This document shows positions 17,410 through 26,060 of a stretch of 64,000 nt of DNA, piece after piece. Made by a program: the position numbers and the translations under genes. Source of the stretch: Ancylobacter sp. IITR112 (GTDB lineage Bacteria > Pseudomonadota > Alphaproteobacteria > Rhizobiales > Xanthobacteraceae); assembly GCF_041415945.1 (NCBI RefSeq), contig NZ_JBGCUS010000001.1, positions 186,001 to 250,000 on the forward strand, in the 5' to 3' direction. The notes below the pieces were generated by a model, which was given only the letters and a program-made list of their open reading frames with translations, made no database searches and was not told where the DNA came from. How positions within the stretch are numbered: position 1 is the first letter of the stretch; each line of letters opens with the position of its first letter.

Positions 17410-18288
17410 CTACGCGCCGAAGCGGGGTTCCGGGACGCCCTTTACGCCGAGATCGTGGATCGCGAACAGGCTGCCGCGCAGCGCCCCGTCGGCGGGAAAG
17501 CGCGGCAGCGGCGGCTTGGCCATGGAGGTGACATAGAGTACGTCGAGCTTCGGCCCGCCGAACATCACGCTGGTGATCTTCTTCACCGGCATGTCGATGA
17601 TGCGGTCGACGCTGCCGTCCGGCGCGTAGCGCACCAGCCGCCCGTCATAGACCAGCGCGTTCCACAGGAAGCCCTCGGCATCGACGGTGGAGCCATCGGC
17701 CGCGCCGCCCTTGGAGGTGTCGACCTTGGTGAAGGTGCGCCGGTTTGAGGCGGTGCCGGTGTCGATGTCGTAATCATAGGCCCAGATCTCGCCGGTCCAG
17801 GTGTCGGCGAAGTAGAAGGTCTTGTCGTCCGGGCTGAAACAGGGGCCGTTGGAGCAGATGATGCCCCGGTCGATGGTGGTCAGGCTGAAATCCGGGTCGA
17901 GTCGGTAGAGCGCGCCATGCGGGCCTTCCTCCATCGTGTCCATGGAGCCGGCGAAGAACCGTCCGCGCCGGTCCACCTTGCCGTCATTGATCCGGGTGGT
18001 CGGCTTGTCGCTCTCGGGATCGACGATCAGGTCGCAGTCGCCGGAGCGGAAATCCAGCGCGTGGAAGCCGGTCTGCAGCGAGACGATGGCGCCTTGGCCA
18101 TCCTTGCGCAGCGCCATCGAGCCGATCTTCGCCGGCACGTCCCACGCCCTCACCTCGCGCCCGTCGGCGGTGGTGCGAAAAACCCGGCCGTCGAAGCTGT
18201 CGATGAAATAGAGCCGTTCCTGCTCGGCGTCCCACAGCGGACCCTCGCCCAGCGTGGTCTTCACGTCGATGAGAACGTCGATCCGCAT
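17410..18288 (-). CDS. SMP-30/gluconolactonase/LRE family protein (sugar lactonase)
   Basis: A 292-residue six-bladed beta-propeller of the SMP-30 family, which hydrolyse aldonolactones with a divalent metal. The usual metal ligands are visible: Glu in TLGEGPLWD, Asn in INDGKVD, Asn in SNGPCFSPD and Asp in ADGSTVDAEG. It is the last gene of the seven-gene minus-strand sugar operon starting at 25930. In that context it would open the lactone made by the SDR (20256-21044) to give an aldonate. The specific sugar is not known. Confidence 0.88.
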   Translation of the reverse strand: MRIDVLIDVKTTLGEGPLWDAEQERLYFIDSFDGRVFRTTADGREVRAWDVPAKIGSMALRKDGQGAIVSLQTGFHALDFRSGDCDLIVDPESDKPTTRINDGKVDRRGRFFAGSMDTMEEGPHGALYRLDPDFSLTTIDRGIICSNGPCFSPDDKTFYFADTWTGEIWAYDYDIDTGTASNRRTFTKVDTSKGGAADGSTVDAEGFLWNALVYDGRLVRYAPDGSVDRIIDMPVKKITSVMFGGPKLDVLYVTSMAKPPLPRFPADGALRGSLFAIHDLGVKGVPEPRFGA

Positions 18289-18318
18289 CGCTTCCTCCCA
18301 TTGTCGTTCGCGTGGGGC

Positions 18319-19275
18319 TCAGAAATTCACCTGGTCGCCGCCCTTGAGCTGCAGCATGGCGCGGGCCTCGTCCGGGGTCGCGACCTCAAGGCCGAGGCCT
18401 TCGATCACCTTACGCGCCATCCGCACCTGATCGGCGCTTGACGTGGCGAGCTTGCCCTTGCCGGCCCATAGCGAATCCTCCAGCCCGACGCGGATATTGC
18501 CGCCCATCGCCGCCGACTGGGTGGCGATGCGCAACTGGCTCGCCCCGGCGCCCAGCACCGACCAGCGGTAATCCGCGCCGAACAGCCGGTCGGCGGTGCG
18601 CTTCATGTGCATCACGTCTTCCGGATGCGTGCCGATGCCGCCCAGCAGACCGAACACCGACTGGACGAAGAACGGCGCCTTGACGAGGCCGCGATCGGCG
18701 AAATGGGCGAGGTTGTAGAGATGGGCGATGTCGTAGCACTCGAACTCGAAGCGGGTGCCATTGCCGTAGCAGGTGTCGAGAATATACTCGATGTCCTTGA
18801 AGGAGTTGCGGAAAACGAGATCCTTCGTCGCTTCGAGATGCGGCTTTTCCCAGTCGAACTTGAAGCTGTCGTATTTCTGCACGAGGTGGTAGAGGCCGAA
18901 ATTGATCGAGCCCATATTCAGCGAGGCGACCTCCGGCTTGAAGGTCGCGGCGGGCAGTACGCGCTCCTCCACCTTCATATAGGGGCTGCCGCCGGAGGTG
19001 ATGTTGATCACCGCATTGGTGCCCTGCTTCACCTGCGGCAGGAAGCGGGCGAAGGCTTCCGGCGTCTGGTCCGGCCGGCCATTCTCCGGGTTGCGCGCGT
19101 GCAGGTGCAGGATGGCGGCACCCGCTTCCGCCGCGCCGATGGCGTCGGCGGTGATCTGTTCCGGCGTGATCGGCAGATAGGGCGACATGGTCGGCGTGTG
19201 GATCGCCCCGGTGCAGGCGCAGGTGATGATCACCTTGCCGGTGGGAACGGGGCGGGCGGTCGAGGGGGTGGACAT
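18319..19275 (-). CDS. BKACE (DUF849) beta-keto acid cleavage enzyme
   Basis: A 318-residue TIM-barrel enzyme of the BKACE family (3-keto-5-aminohexanoate cleavage type). It condenses a beta-keto acid with acetyl-CoA and cleaves it to acetoacetate plus a new CoA thioester. The N-terminal VIITCACTGAIHTPTMSPYL and zinc-binding ILHLHARNP are diagnostic; SVFGLLGGIGTHPED and EDSLWAGKGKLATS are further family marks. It is encoded between a lambda-crystallin-type dehydrogenase and the SMP-30 lactonase, in an operon with a sugar ABC transporter. That suggests a 3-keto aldonate as substrate rather than an amino-acid product; this is inference. Confidence 0.9.
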   Translation of the reverse strand: MSTPSTARPVPTGKVIITCACTGAIHTPTMSPYLPITPEQITADAIGAAEAGAAILHLHARNPENGRPDQTPEAFARFLPQVKQGTNAVINITSGGSPYMKVEERVLPAATFKPEVASLNMGSINFGLYHLVQKYDSFKFDWEKPHLEATKDLVFRNSFKDIEYILDTCYGNGTRFEFECYDIAHLYNLAHFADRGLVKAPFFVQSVFGLLGGIGTHPEDVMHMKRTADRLFGADYRWSVLGAGASQLRIATQSAAMGGNIRVGLEDSLWAGKGKLATSSADQVRMARKVIEGLGLEVATPDEARAMLQLKGGDQVNF

Positions 19276-19299
19276 GGGATCAGTTCCTGAGATGAGGGG

Positions 19300-20256
19300 T
19301 CAGCGGCCGATGTCGCGGTCGGCCCGGCGCTTCTGGGCGATGAGCGCCATCAGCCGGCGGTCGCGCCAGCGCTGGCGGGCGGGAAGCTGCGCGGCGGGCA
19401 CGGCGGCACGGCGTTCGGCTTCGACCCCGCCGGCCGCCACGGCCGCCCAGTCGACCCGCTCGCGCATGGACTGGAACAGGCCGGCATACATGGGCTGGTA
19501 GCGGGCGATGTAGTCGGCGATGCCGCCCGGCGCGTTGAGGTCGATGGTCTCGAACGGGCCGATGAAGCTCCAGCGCAGCGCCAGCCCGTCGGCGATGCCG
19601 CGATCGACATCGGCGGCGCTGGCATAGCCGCCGGCGAGGAGGCGGAACGCCTCCTCCATCAGCGCGCCCTGCATGCGGTTCATGATGAAGCCGTCGATTT
19701 CCTTCTCCATCCGCAGCGGCACCTGGCCGGCGGCGGCGAGGAAGGCGACGGCGCGTTCCAGCACCGCCGGATCGGTCCAGCGCGAGGGCACCACCTCCAC
19801 CGCCGGCACCAGATAGGGCGGGTTGATCGGGTGGGCGACGACCCCGCGCGCCCGGCCGGGCACTGCCTCGAAAATGGCCGATGGGAGCAGCGCCGAGCTC
19901 GACGAGGCCAGCACCGCCTCCGCCGGCGCCAGCCGGTCGATTTCGGCGAAGCTCGCGCGCTTCACCGCGATTATCTCCGGCCCGCATTCCTGCACCCACG
20001 ACACCCCGTCGAGTGCTTCGGCGAGGCTGGCGCAGGGGATGAGCGCGCCGACGATGTCCTCGACGCTCCGCCCGTTCAGCAGCTCGTTGCGGGCGAGGTC
20101 TTCACCAACCGAGCGCACATAGTCGAGCGCCGCTGCGGCGGCATCCGGCGCCGGGTCCCACAGCCGCACCTCATGCCCGGCGCGGGCGAAGGTGATGGCC
20201 CAGGCCCGGCCGATCAGCCCGGCCCCGACAATGGCGACGCGAGAGGGGGTACCCAT
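19300..20256 (-). CDS. 3-hydroxyacyl-CoA dehydrogenase-family NAD enzyme (lambda-crystallin/L-gulonate 3-dehydrogenase-like)
   Basis: A 318-residue NAD-dependent dehydrogenase. The Rossmann motif VAIVGAGLIGRAWAITFARAG opens the protein. The catalytic His lies in VAHPINPPYLVPAVEVVP, the CRYL1-type version of the family motif, followed by KEIDGFIMNRMQGALM. Relatives oxidise the 3-hydroxyl of L-gulonate, carnitine or 3-hydroxybutyryl-CoA. Here it would make a 3-keto (beta-keto) acid for the BKACE encoded directly downstream. ATG 20256 overlaps the stop of the upstream SDR (TGATG), so the two are translationally coupled. A GTG one codon earlier is possible. Confidence 0.85.
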   Translation of the reverse strand: MGTPSRVAIVGAGLIGRAWAITFARAGHEVRLWDPAPDAAAAALDYVRSVGEDLARNELLNGRSVEDIVGALIPCASLAEALDGVSWVQECGPEIIAVKRASFAEIDRLAPAEAVLASSSSALLPSAIFEAVPGRARGVVAHPINPPYLVPAVEVVPSRWTDPAVLERAVAFLAAAGQVPLRMEKEIDGFIMNRMQGALMEEAFRLLAGGYASAADVDRGIADGLALRWSFIGPFETIDLNAPGGIADYIARYQPMYAGLFQSMRERVDWAAVAAGGVEAERRAAVPAAQLPARQRWRDRRLMALIAQKRRADRDIGR

Positions 20257-21044
20257 CACAGCGTCTCCACATTGCCGTCGACATTGAACGACATGGCCGA
20301 GAGGTTGCGGGCGGCATCGGAGAGCAGGAAGGCGACGGAGGAGGCGACATCCTCCATCGTCACCATGCGGCGCAGCGAGATCTTGTCGAGATAGCGCGCC
20401 TCCATGTCCTCATAGCTCACGCCCACCTGCGCGGCGCGGTCGCGGATCACCCCTTCCATGCGCGGACCGGCGACGATGCCGGGGAGGATGGCGTTGACGC
20501 GGATATTGTGCGGCCCCAACTCCTTGGCGAGCGACTGGGTGAGGCCGATCACCCCCCATTTCGCTGCCGCATAGGGGGTGCGGAAGGCATAGCCGTGCCG
20601 CCCCGCCGCCGAGGACATGTTGATGACCGCCCCGCCGCCGGCGCGCTTGATGTGCGGCACCGCCTGCCGGGCGCAGAGGAACTGGCCGGTAAGGCCGATA
20701 TCGAGGCAGCGCCGCCACTCCGCCGGGGCGATCTCCTCGATGGCGCCGGTCGGGCCGGCGATGCCGGCATTGTTGATCAGCGCATCGAGCCCGCCCAATG
20801 CGCCGAGGGCGGTGGCGAAGAAGGCTTCCACCTCGCCCTCATCCGACACGTCGGCCTTCATCACAATGGTGCCGGGAAGCTCGGCGGCGGCCGCGGCCAG
20901 CGCGTCGTCGGCGACATCGCAGAGCGCGAGGCGGCAGCCCTGCGCGTGCAGCAGGCGGGCGATGGCGAGGCCGATGCCGCCGGCGCCGGCCGTCACGACC
21001 ACGCGCTGCCCTTCGAGGCCGCCGGCGAAAGGTGTGGGGGACAT
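20256..21044 (-). CDS. Short-chain dehydrogenase/reductase of the sugar operon
   Basis: A 262-residue SDR with NAD motif TAGAGGIGLAIARLL, NNAG (LINNAGIAGP), and catalytic Ser/Tyr/Lys in NMSSAAGRHGYAFRTPYAAAKWG. The C-terminus VDGNVETL is normal for the class. It lies between the double permease (4 bp upstream) and the dehydrogenase it overlaps. In an oxidative pathway with a lactonase it could oxidise the sugar at C1 to a lactone, but an alternative hydroxyl is equally possible. Confidence 0.87.
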   Translation of the reverse strand: MSPTPFAGGLEGQRVVVTAGAGGIGLAIARLLHAQGCRLALCDVADDALAAAAAELPGTIVMKADVSDEGEVEAFFATALGALGGLDALINNAGIAGPTGAIEEIAPAEWRRCLDIGLTGQFLCARQAVPHIKRAGGGAVINMSSAAGRHGYAFRTPYAAAKWGVIGLTQSLAKELGPHNIRVNAILPGIVAGPRMEGVIRDRAAQVGVSYEDMEARYLDKISLRRMVTMEDVASSVAFLLSDAARNLSAMSFNVDGNVETL

Positions 21045-21047
21045 GGA

Positions 21048-23147
21048 TCAGTTCCTCTTTTCGCGAAGGGCGATGACGGCGGCCAGCACGACGCTGCCGA
21101 ACAGGATGGCGCGGAAGGCGTGGGGCAGGGTGGTGCCAGCGAGCAGCGTCTGCAGCGCGGTCAGCAGCAGCGCGCCGCCGACCATGCCGAGAAAATGCCC
21201 GCGCCCGCCGGTGATGAGGGCGCCGCCCACCACCACGATGGCGATGGAGGGCAGCAGATAGTCGTCGCCCATGCCGAGGCTCGCCTGGCCGGAAAAGCCG
21301 GTGAGCAGCATGCCGACCAGCGCCGCGCACAGCGCCGAGAGCACATAGACGCCGATGACGACGCGCCCGGTTCGCACACCCGACAGCCGCGCCGCCTCCA
21401 TGGAATTGCCGATGGCATAGACCCGGCGGCCAAAGGCGGTGCGCCCCAGCAGCAGCGTGCCGCCGGCGACGAAAACGGCGAGCAGCACCAGCACCGGGGT
21501 GATGCCGGCGACCTTGGCCGTCATCAGCCAGCGCAGCGCCGGCGCGGCGAAGCCGGCCGGGGTGCCGCCGGAATAGAGCAGCGCCAGCCCCTGCAGGATG
21601 CCGTTCGCCGCCAGCGTCACCACGATGGGCGAGAGGCCGAGCGCGACCACGCCGAGCCCGTTGAACAGGCCGATCAGCGCCGCGACCGCGAACACCGCCG
21701 GCACCGCATAGACCAAAGCGGCATCCGAGCCCTGCACCATCCCGGCCAACAGGATGCCGCAAAGGCCGATGGTCCACGGCACGGACAGATCGAGCCCGCC
21801 GGTAAGGATCACCGCCCCCTGGCCGAGGGCGAGGATGACGAGGAAGGTGGAGAGCACCAGCAGCGCGTTCCAGAACGCGCCATTGGCCAGCGTGTTGCCG
21901 AGCACGAGCTGCGTCACCAGCAGCACCAGCGCGAGGCAGGCATAAGCGGGCAGGGCGAAGCGCAGGTCCCGGCCGTGGCGTTGCAGGAAGCTGGGCGCCG
22001 CGCCGCGCGCCGCCGCTGGCGCGGCGGTGACGAAGGCGAGGCGCCGGTCGCCGGCGGGGCGCTGGGACACATGCGTGCCGGCCCGCCGCGCCGTCAGGCT
22101 GCCGCGCAGCCGGCGCACCTGCTCGCTCAGCACGGAATCGCGGCTGAACGAGCCGATCAGCACGGCGGCGAGCAGCACGCCGCCCTCGGCGATGGTAGCG
22201 AAATAGGCGGAAACGTTGAGTACCAAGAGGATGTTGACCACCACCATCAGCACCAGCGCGCCGAAAATGGTGCCGACCAGCCCGCCCTTGCCGCCGCCGA
22301 GCCGCGTGCCGCCGATCACCACCGCCGCGAAGATGGACAGCAGCAGCGAATTGCCGACCAGCGGGTCGCCCGAGCCGGTCTGCGCGCTGACGAAGACGCC
22401 GGCCATGCCGTAGAAGCCGCCCGCCAGCACATAGGTGGCAAAGCGCACCAGCGTGACGCGGATGCCAGTCGCCGCCGCCGCGGCGGGGTCGCTGCCCACC
22501 GCATAGAGCGCGACGCCGAAGCCGGTCCGGCGCAGCCAGGTCCAGAACAGCGCGGCAAGGCCCAGCAGCACCAGAGCCATCGGCACCAGCCCATCCACCG
22601 CGTCGCCCATATAGAAGCCGCCAAGCGCGGGCGCGATGAAGCCGCCGGGCTGGTCCATCACCAGCAGCGTCGCGCCCTGCACGATGAACATGGTCGAGAG
22701 CGTGACGACGATCGGCTGCAGCCGGACCACGGCGACGAAGAAGCCATTGAAGGCGCCGACCAGCATGCCGATGCCGATGCCGGCCAGCGTCCACACCAGC
22801 ACCGAGGCCTCGGCATTGGCCGGGTCCATGGAGCGCGCCAGCACGGCGTTGACCAGCGAGATGACCGCACCGGCGGAGAGGTCAAAGCCGCCGGAGAGCA
22901 CGACGAGCGTCTGGCCCATCGCCGCCAGTGCCAGCGGGGTGGCGCCGGAAATCTGGAACGACACGTCGAAATAGGAGAGCGGCCCGGGGCTGAGCGCGTC
23001 GACGATGAGGAACAGGCCAAGAAACACGGCGAGCGCCACCAGCGGCGCGCGGTTGCGGCCGAGCCAGCGGCGCGGCGCCGAGGGTGCGCGGGCCTCCGCC
23101 GCTGGCGGGGCGGCGGTGGGGGCGGGAGAGGCGAGGTCGAGGCTCAT
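21048..23147 (-). CDS. Sugar ABC transporter double permease (two RbsC-type domains fused)
   Basis: A 699-residue protein holding two complete CUT2/RbsC-type permease units. Unit 1 covers about residues 30-340 (GQTLVVLSGGFDLSAGAVIS; VVIGGTRLGGGKGG) and unit 2 about 390-699 (GQGAVILTGGLDLSVPWTIG; GGALITGGRGHFLGM). A hydrophilic Arg/Ala-rich linker of about 50 residues joins them. CUT2 channels are normally dimers of one permease, so the fusion supplies a fixed heterodimer. The start overlaps the ATPase stop by four bases, a clear operon sign. The sugar is unknown. Confidence 0.9.
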   Translation of the reverse strand: MSLDLASPAPTAAPPAAEARAPSAPRRWLGRNRAPLVALAVFLGLFLIVDALSPGPLSYFDVSFQISGATPLALAAMGQTLVVLSGGFDLSAGAVISLVNAVLARSMDPANAEASVLVWTLAGIGIGMLVGAFNGFFVAVVRLQPIVVTLSTMFIVQGATLLVMDQPGGFIAPALGGFYMGDAVDGLVPMALVLLGLAALFWTWLRRTGFGVALYAVGSDPAAAAATGIRVTLVRFATYVLAGGFYGMAGVFVSAQTGSGDPLVGNSLLLSIFAAVVIGGTRLGGGKGGLVGTIFGALVLMVVVNILLVLNVSAYFATIAEGGVLLAAVLIGSFSRDSVLSEQVRRLRGSLTARRAGTHVSQRPAGDRRLAFVTAAPAAARGAAPSFLQRHGRDLRFALPAYACLALVLLVTQLVLGNTLANGAFWNALLVLSTFLVILALGQGAVILTGGLDLSVPWTIGLCGILLAGMVQGSDAALVYAVPAVFAVAALIGLFNGLGVVALGLSPIVVTLAANGILQGLALLYSGGTPAGFAAPALRWLMTAKVAGITPVLVLLAVFVAGGTLLLGRTAFGRRVYAIGNSMEAARLSGVRTGRVVIGVYVLSALCAALVGMLLTGFSGQASLGMGDDYLLPSIAIVVVGGALITGGRGHFLGMVGGALLLTALQTLLAGTTLPHAFRAILFGSVVLAAVIALREKRN

Positions 23148-24694
23148 GCGGCGGCTCCGTCGGCGAGACCGGCGGCGCCATGGCCGAGCACGGCGCGCAT
23201 CACGGTCGGCTCGTCGAGCGCGTCCAGTTCCAGTCGGGCGGTGACGCGGCCCTCATAGAGCACCAGCACGCGGTCGCTGAGATGGACGAGTTCGGGGATT
23301 TCGGTGGAGTGGAACAGCACCGCGCCGCCGGCATCGGCGAAGGCGCGGATGAGTTCGTAAAGCTGGTGCTTGGTGCCGACATCAATACCGCGCGTCGGGT
23401 CGAACAGCAGCAGGATGCGGCTCTGCGCCACCAGCCATTTGGCGACGGCGATCTTCTGCTGGTTGCCGCCGGAGAAGGCGCCCGCCGCCGTGAAGGCGGC
23501 AATGGCCGCGACATCCACCGCCGCGAACACCCGGTCGGTCGCCGCGCGCTCAGCGGCGCGGTCGATCAGGCCATGGCGGCAGAAGCTGTCGATCACCGGC
23601 AGGCTGGCATTGGTGGTACCGTCGAGATTGAGGAACAGGCCCTCGGTCTTGCGCTCCTCCGGCACGAGGCCGATGCGCAGCGAAGGGTGCAGCGCGTCGG
23701 CCGGGCTCGACAGATGCACCGGGCGCCCATCGACCCGTATCTCGCCGCGCCGCACCGCCAGCGCGCCGAAGCAGGCGGAGAACAGCTCCTTCTGCCCCAT
23801 GCCCTGCAGGCCGGCGACGCCGAGAATCTCGCCCGGCCGCAGCGTGAGGTCGACATTGGCAAGCTTCTCCCCCGCGCATAGCCCGCGCGTTTCCAGCACC
23901 GGCGCGGGCCGGTTCTCGGCCGGCATCGCGCGGCGGGGCGGAAAGGTCTGGTCGAGCGAGCGGCCGATGATCTTCTCCACCACCTCGGCATCGGTGAAAT
24001 CGGCCACCGCGCCGCTCGCCACCAGCCGGCCATTGCGCAGAATGGTCATGTCGTCGCAGAAGGCGCGCACCTCCGGCATGCGGTGGGAGATGAACAGCAC
24101 GGTGACGCCGCGCGCCTTCGCGTCGGCGATCAGTGCGCCGAGCCAGTCAACATCGCTGCCGGCCAGCGCCGAGGTCGGCTCGTCGAGCAGCAGCAGGCGC
24201 GGTTCGCGGTAGAGGGCGCGGGCGATCTCGATTTTCTGACGCAGCGCGAGGTCGAGCTGGCCGACCTCGGCCTGCAGGTCCACTGCGATGCCGAGCCGGG
24301 CGAAATGGGCGGCGACGCTGTCGGCCATGGCGCGGCGCTTCAGCGTGCCGATAAGGCTCACCGGCGCGGCGGGGATCAGCATGTTGTCGAGCACGCTGAG
24401 GTCGCGCACCAGGGTGAGTTCCTGGAAAGCGGTGCGGATGCCGGCGCGGTGGGCGTCGCGCGGGGAGCGCAGCCTCACGGTGCGCCCGTCAATGGCGATG
24501 CGGCCTTCATCCGGCTCGATGAGGCCGGAGAGCAGCTTCATCGTCGTCGATTTGCCCGCCCCGTTCTCGCCCAGCAGGGCATGAACCGTGCCGGCGCGGA
24601 CGGCGAAGCTGACATCGCTGACCGCCCGGGTCGCGCCGAACGCCTTCGACACGCCGGTGAAGGACACGGCGGGCGGGGTCTCGTTTGGGAACAT
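23144..24694 (-). CDS. Sugar ABC transporter ATP-binding protein (RbsA/XylG-like, two NBDs)
   Basis: A roughly 516-residue protein with two nucleotide-binding domains. The first has Walker A GENGAGKST and Walker B LLLLDEPTSAL. The second has the usual degenerate P-loop (GVAGLQGMGQKELF) with an intact signature FSGGNQQK and FDPTRGIDVGTK. I take ATG 24694 as the start because GGGAG is eight bases upstream of it; ATG 24700 is too close to that site. It drives uptake through the downstream double permease. Two hairpins (24724-24772) separate it from the binding-protein gene. Confidence 0.9.
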   Translation of the reverse strand: MFPNETPPAVSFTGVSKAFGATRAVSDVSFAVRAGTVHALLGENGAGKSTTMKLLSGLIEPDEGRIAIDGRTVRLRSPRDAHRAGIRTAFQELTLVRDLSVLDNMLIPAAPVSLIGTLKRRAMADSVAAHFARLGIAVDLQAEVGQLDLALRQKIEIARALYREPRLLLLDEPTSALAGSDVDWLGALIADAKARGVTVLFISHRMPEVRAFCDDMTILRNGRLVASGAVADFTDAEVVEKIIGRSLDQTFPPRRAMPAENRPAPVLETRGLCAGEKLANVDLTLRPGEILGVAGLQGMGQKELFSACFGALAVRRGEIRVDGRPVHLSSPADALHPSLRIGLVPEERKTEGLFLNLDGTTNASLPVIDSFCRHGLIDRAAERAATDRVFAAVDVAAIAAFTAAGAFSGGNQQKIAVAKWLVAQSRILLLFDPTRGIDVGTKHQLYELIRAFADAGGAVLFHSTEIPELVHLSDRVLVLYEGRVTARLELDALDEPTVMRAVLGHGAAGLADGAAA

Positions 24695-24723
24695 GGCCAT
24701 CTCTCCCTTGGCGCGCGAGAGGG

Positions 24724-24772
24724 GACGCCGGCGGGCACGCCGGCGTCGGGAAGCGGCCCGCGAGTCGCGGGC
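24724..24772. terminator. Tandem intercistronic hairpins after the sugar-binding-protein gene
   Basis: A 10-bp stem (GACGCCGGCG / CGCCGGCGTC, four-base loop, 24724-24747) is followed by an 8-bp stem (GCCCGCGA / TCGCGGGC, one-base loop, 24756-24772). They lie between the binding-protein and ATPase genes on one transcript. Such structures protect or terminate transcripts so that binding protein exceeds membrane parts; that role is inferred. Confidence 0.5.
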
Positions 24773-24814
24773 GGAGCGCGCGTCAGGCGGCGCGTTCCGC
24801 AGGCGTGGCGCCGC

Positions 24815-25930
24815 TCAGTTCTCGGGCTGGCCGACGAGGGCGGCGTTCAGGCCGACTTCCGGCGTGTTGTCGGAGAAGATCGAGGCGAACCAGCCGGGAT
24901 TGGGGATGATGGACGGCTTGAACACGTTGCAGCCGGCCTTCATCTCGTCCCAGCTACCGGTCTCGCACAGCTTGACCGTCTCATTGGTGACGATCGGCAG
25001 CGGCAGGGTGACGTTGTGCGGCACCTCCTTGCCGTCCAGCAGGTCCGCTGCCAGCTTCAGCGCATAGGCGCCGGAATAGGGCGGCGAGGCATAGGAGATG
25101 CGCGGCGCGCCCAGCGGCTTGTAGGCGCCGTCGGCACCTTCCACCTCGGTGCCGGCCTTCAGCATCTGGATGCGCCCGCCATTGGAGCCTTCGCCCGCGC
25201 AGGGCTTGAGCTGCTCGGCGGTGCGGCCGGCTTCCAGCTGCATCGCATTGGCGGTGTAGCAGCCGACCTGCATCCACAGGCCGTCAATGTCGTTCCAGTT
25301 GCGGGTGGCGAGCAGCTTGGACAGCTCGGTGCGCGCCACCGCCTGGCTCCACATGCCGACCGCCTCGCCGACGATCTTGATGCCGGGATGCTTGGCGAAG
25401 ACTTCCTTCGCCGCATTGGTACGCCCGCTGTCGACCGAGGTGCCGGGCACGCCGGTGACGAGGACGATGTTGCCCTTGCCGCCGAGCTTGTCGACCAGCC
25501 ATTCCGCCGTGCGCCGGCCGGCTTCCGCCTGGTCGATGGTGACATTGTAGGCGCAGGGCTCGGTGATGACGGAGTCGTACGCCACGATCTTCACGCCCTT
25601 GGCGCAGGCGTTCTTCACCACCTGGTTCAGCGCGGTGGGGGAGATCGGGTAGACGACGATCGCCTTGGCGCCGGCCTGCACCATGGCGTTGATCTGCTGG
25701 ATCTGGCGCTGGGCATTGGGGCCGGCGACCTGGACCTCGAGGTCGATCTTGTCGCGCAGCGTCTGCGAGGCGGCCATGGCCTTCACCATGTTGGCGGCCT
25801 CGGCCTGCCAGTCATTGCCGATATAGCTCATGGACAGGAAAACCTTCTGCTTTTCCTGCGCCATGGCGGGCATGGCCGCTCCGGCGAGCGCGCACAGCGC
25901 CGCCAACCCGACCCGGGTTGTCATCCTCAT
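24815..25930 (-). CDS. Sugar ABC transporter substrate-binding protein (RbsB-type)
   Basis: A 371-residue type-1 periplasmic binding protein. ATG 25930 is preceded by GGGAGGA six bases upstream and gives a signal peptide (VGLAALCALAGAAMPAMA, cleavage before QEKQ). Mature motifs VFLSMSYIGNDWQAEAANMV and QINAMVQAGAKAIVVYPISP are typical. It is first in the sugar operon, opposite the GntR gene (26061). Several Cys residues (in NACAKG, TEPCAYN, GCYTAN, KLCETG) could form disulfides. The ligand, a sugar or sugar acid, is not deducible. Confidence 0.9.
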   Translation of the reverse strand: MRMTTRVGLAALCALAGAAMPAMAQEKQKVFLSMSYIGNDWQAEAANMVKAMAASQTLRDKIDLEVQVAGPNAQRQIQQINAMVQAGAKAIVVYPISPTALNQVVKNACAKGVKIVAYDSVITEPCAYNVTIDQAEAGRRTAEWLVDKLGGKGNIVLVTGVPGTSVDSGRTNAAKEVFAKHPGIKIVGEAVGMWSQAVARTELSKLLATRNWNDIDGLWMQVGCYTANAMQLEAGRTAEQLKPCAGEGSNGGRIQMLKAGTEVEGADGAYKPLGAPRISYASPPYSGAYALKLAADLLDGKEVPHNVTLPLPIVTNETVKLCETGSWDEMKAGCNVFKPSIIPNPGWFASIFSDNTPEVGLNAALVGQPEN

Positions 25931-25973
25931 GCTTCGTCCTCCCAAACGCGGCGCGTCTGTCGCGAGCCGTCAC

Positions 25974-25992
25974 TTTTGATATTAGATCAAAA
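25974..25992. promoter_or_regulatory. Perfect inverted repeat in the sugar operon/GntR divergent promoter (candidate operator)
   Basis: TTTTGAT and ATCAAAA are perfect 7-bp arms around ATTAG. A further half-site AATCAAAA follows at 25992-25999. It sits midway between the divergent binding-protein and GntR starts, which is where an autoregulating GntR repressor would bind. Confidence 0.6.
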
Positions 25993-26060
25993 ATCAAAAC
26001 CGTCTTCAAGTCCCTCCTGGGCTGGGGTATGATCCGGCCAGTTGCAGCCGGGAGTCGCTG

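Noticed and set aside
20508..23258. A 916-codon open frame on the plus strand across the double permease
   Set aside because: It is antisense to well-supported genes, has Gln/His/Arg-rich low-complexity translation and no domain. Long antisense frames are expected in high-GC DNA.
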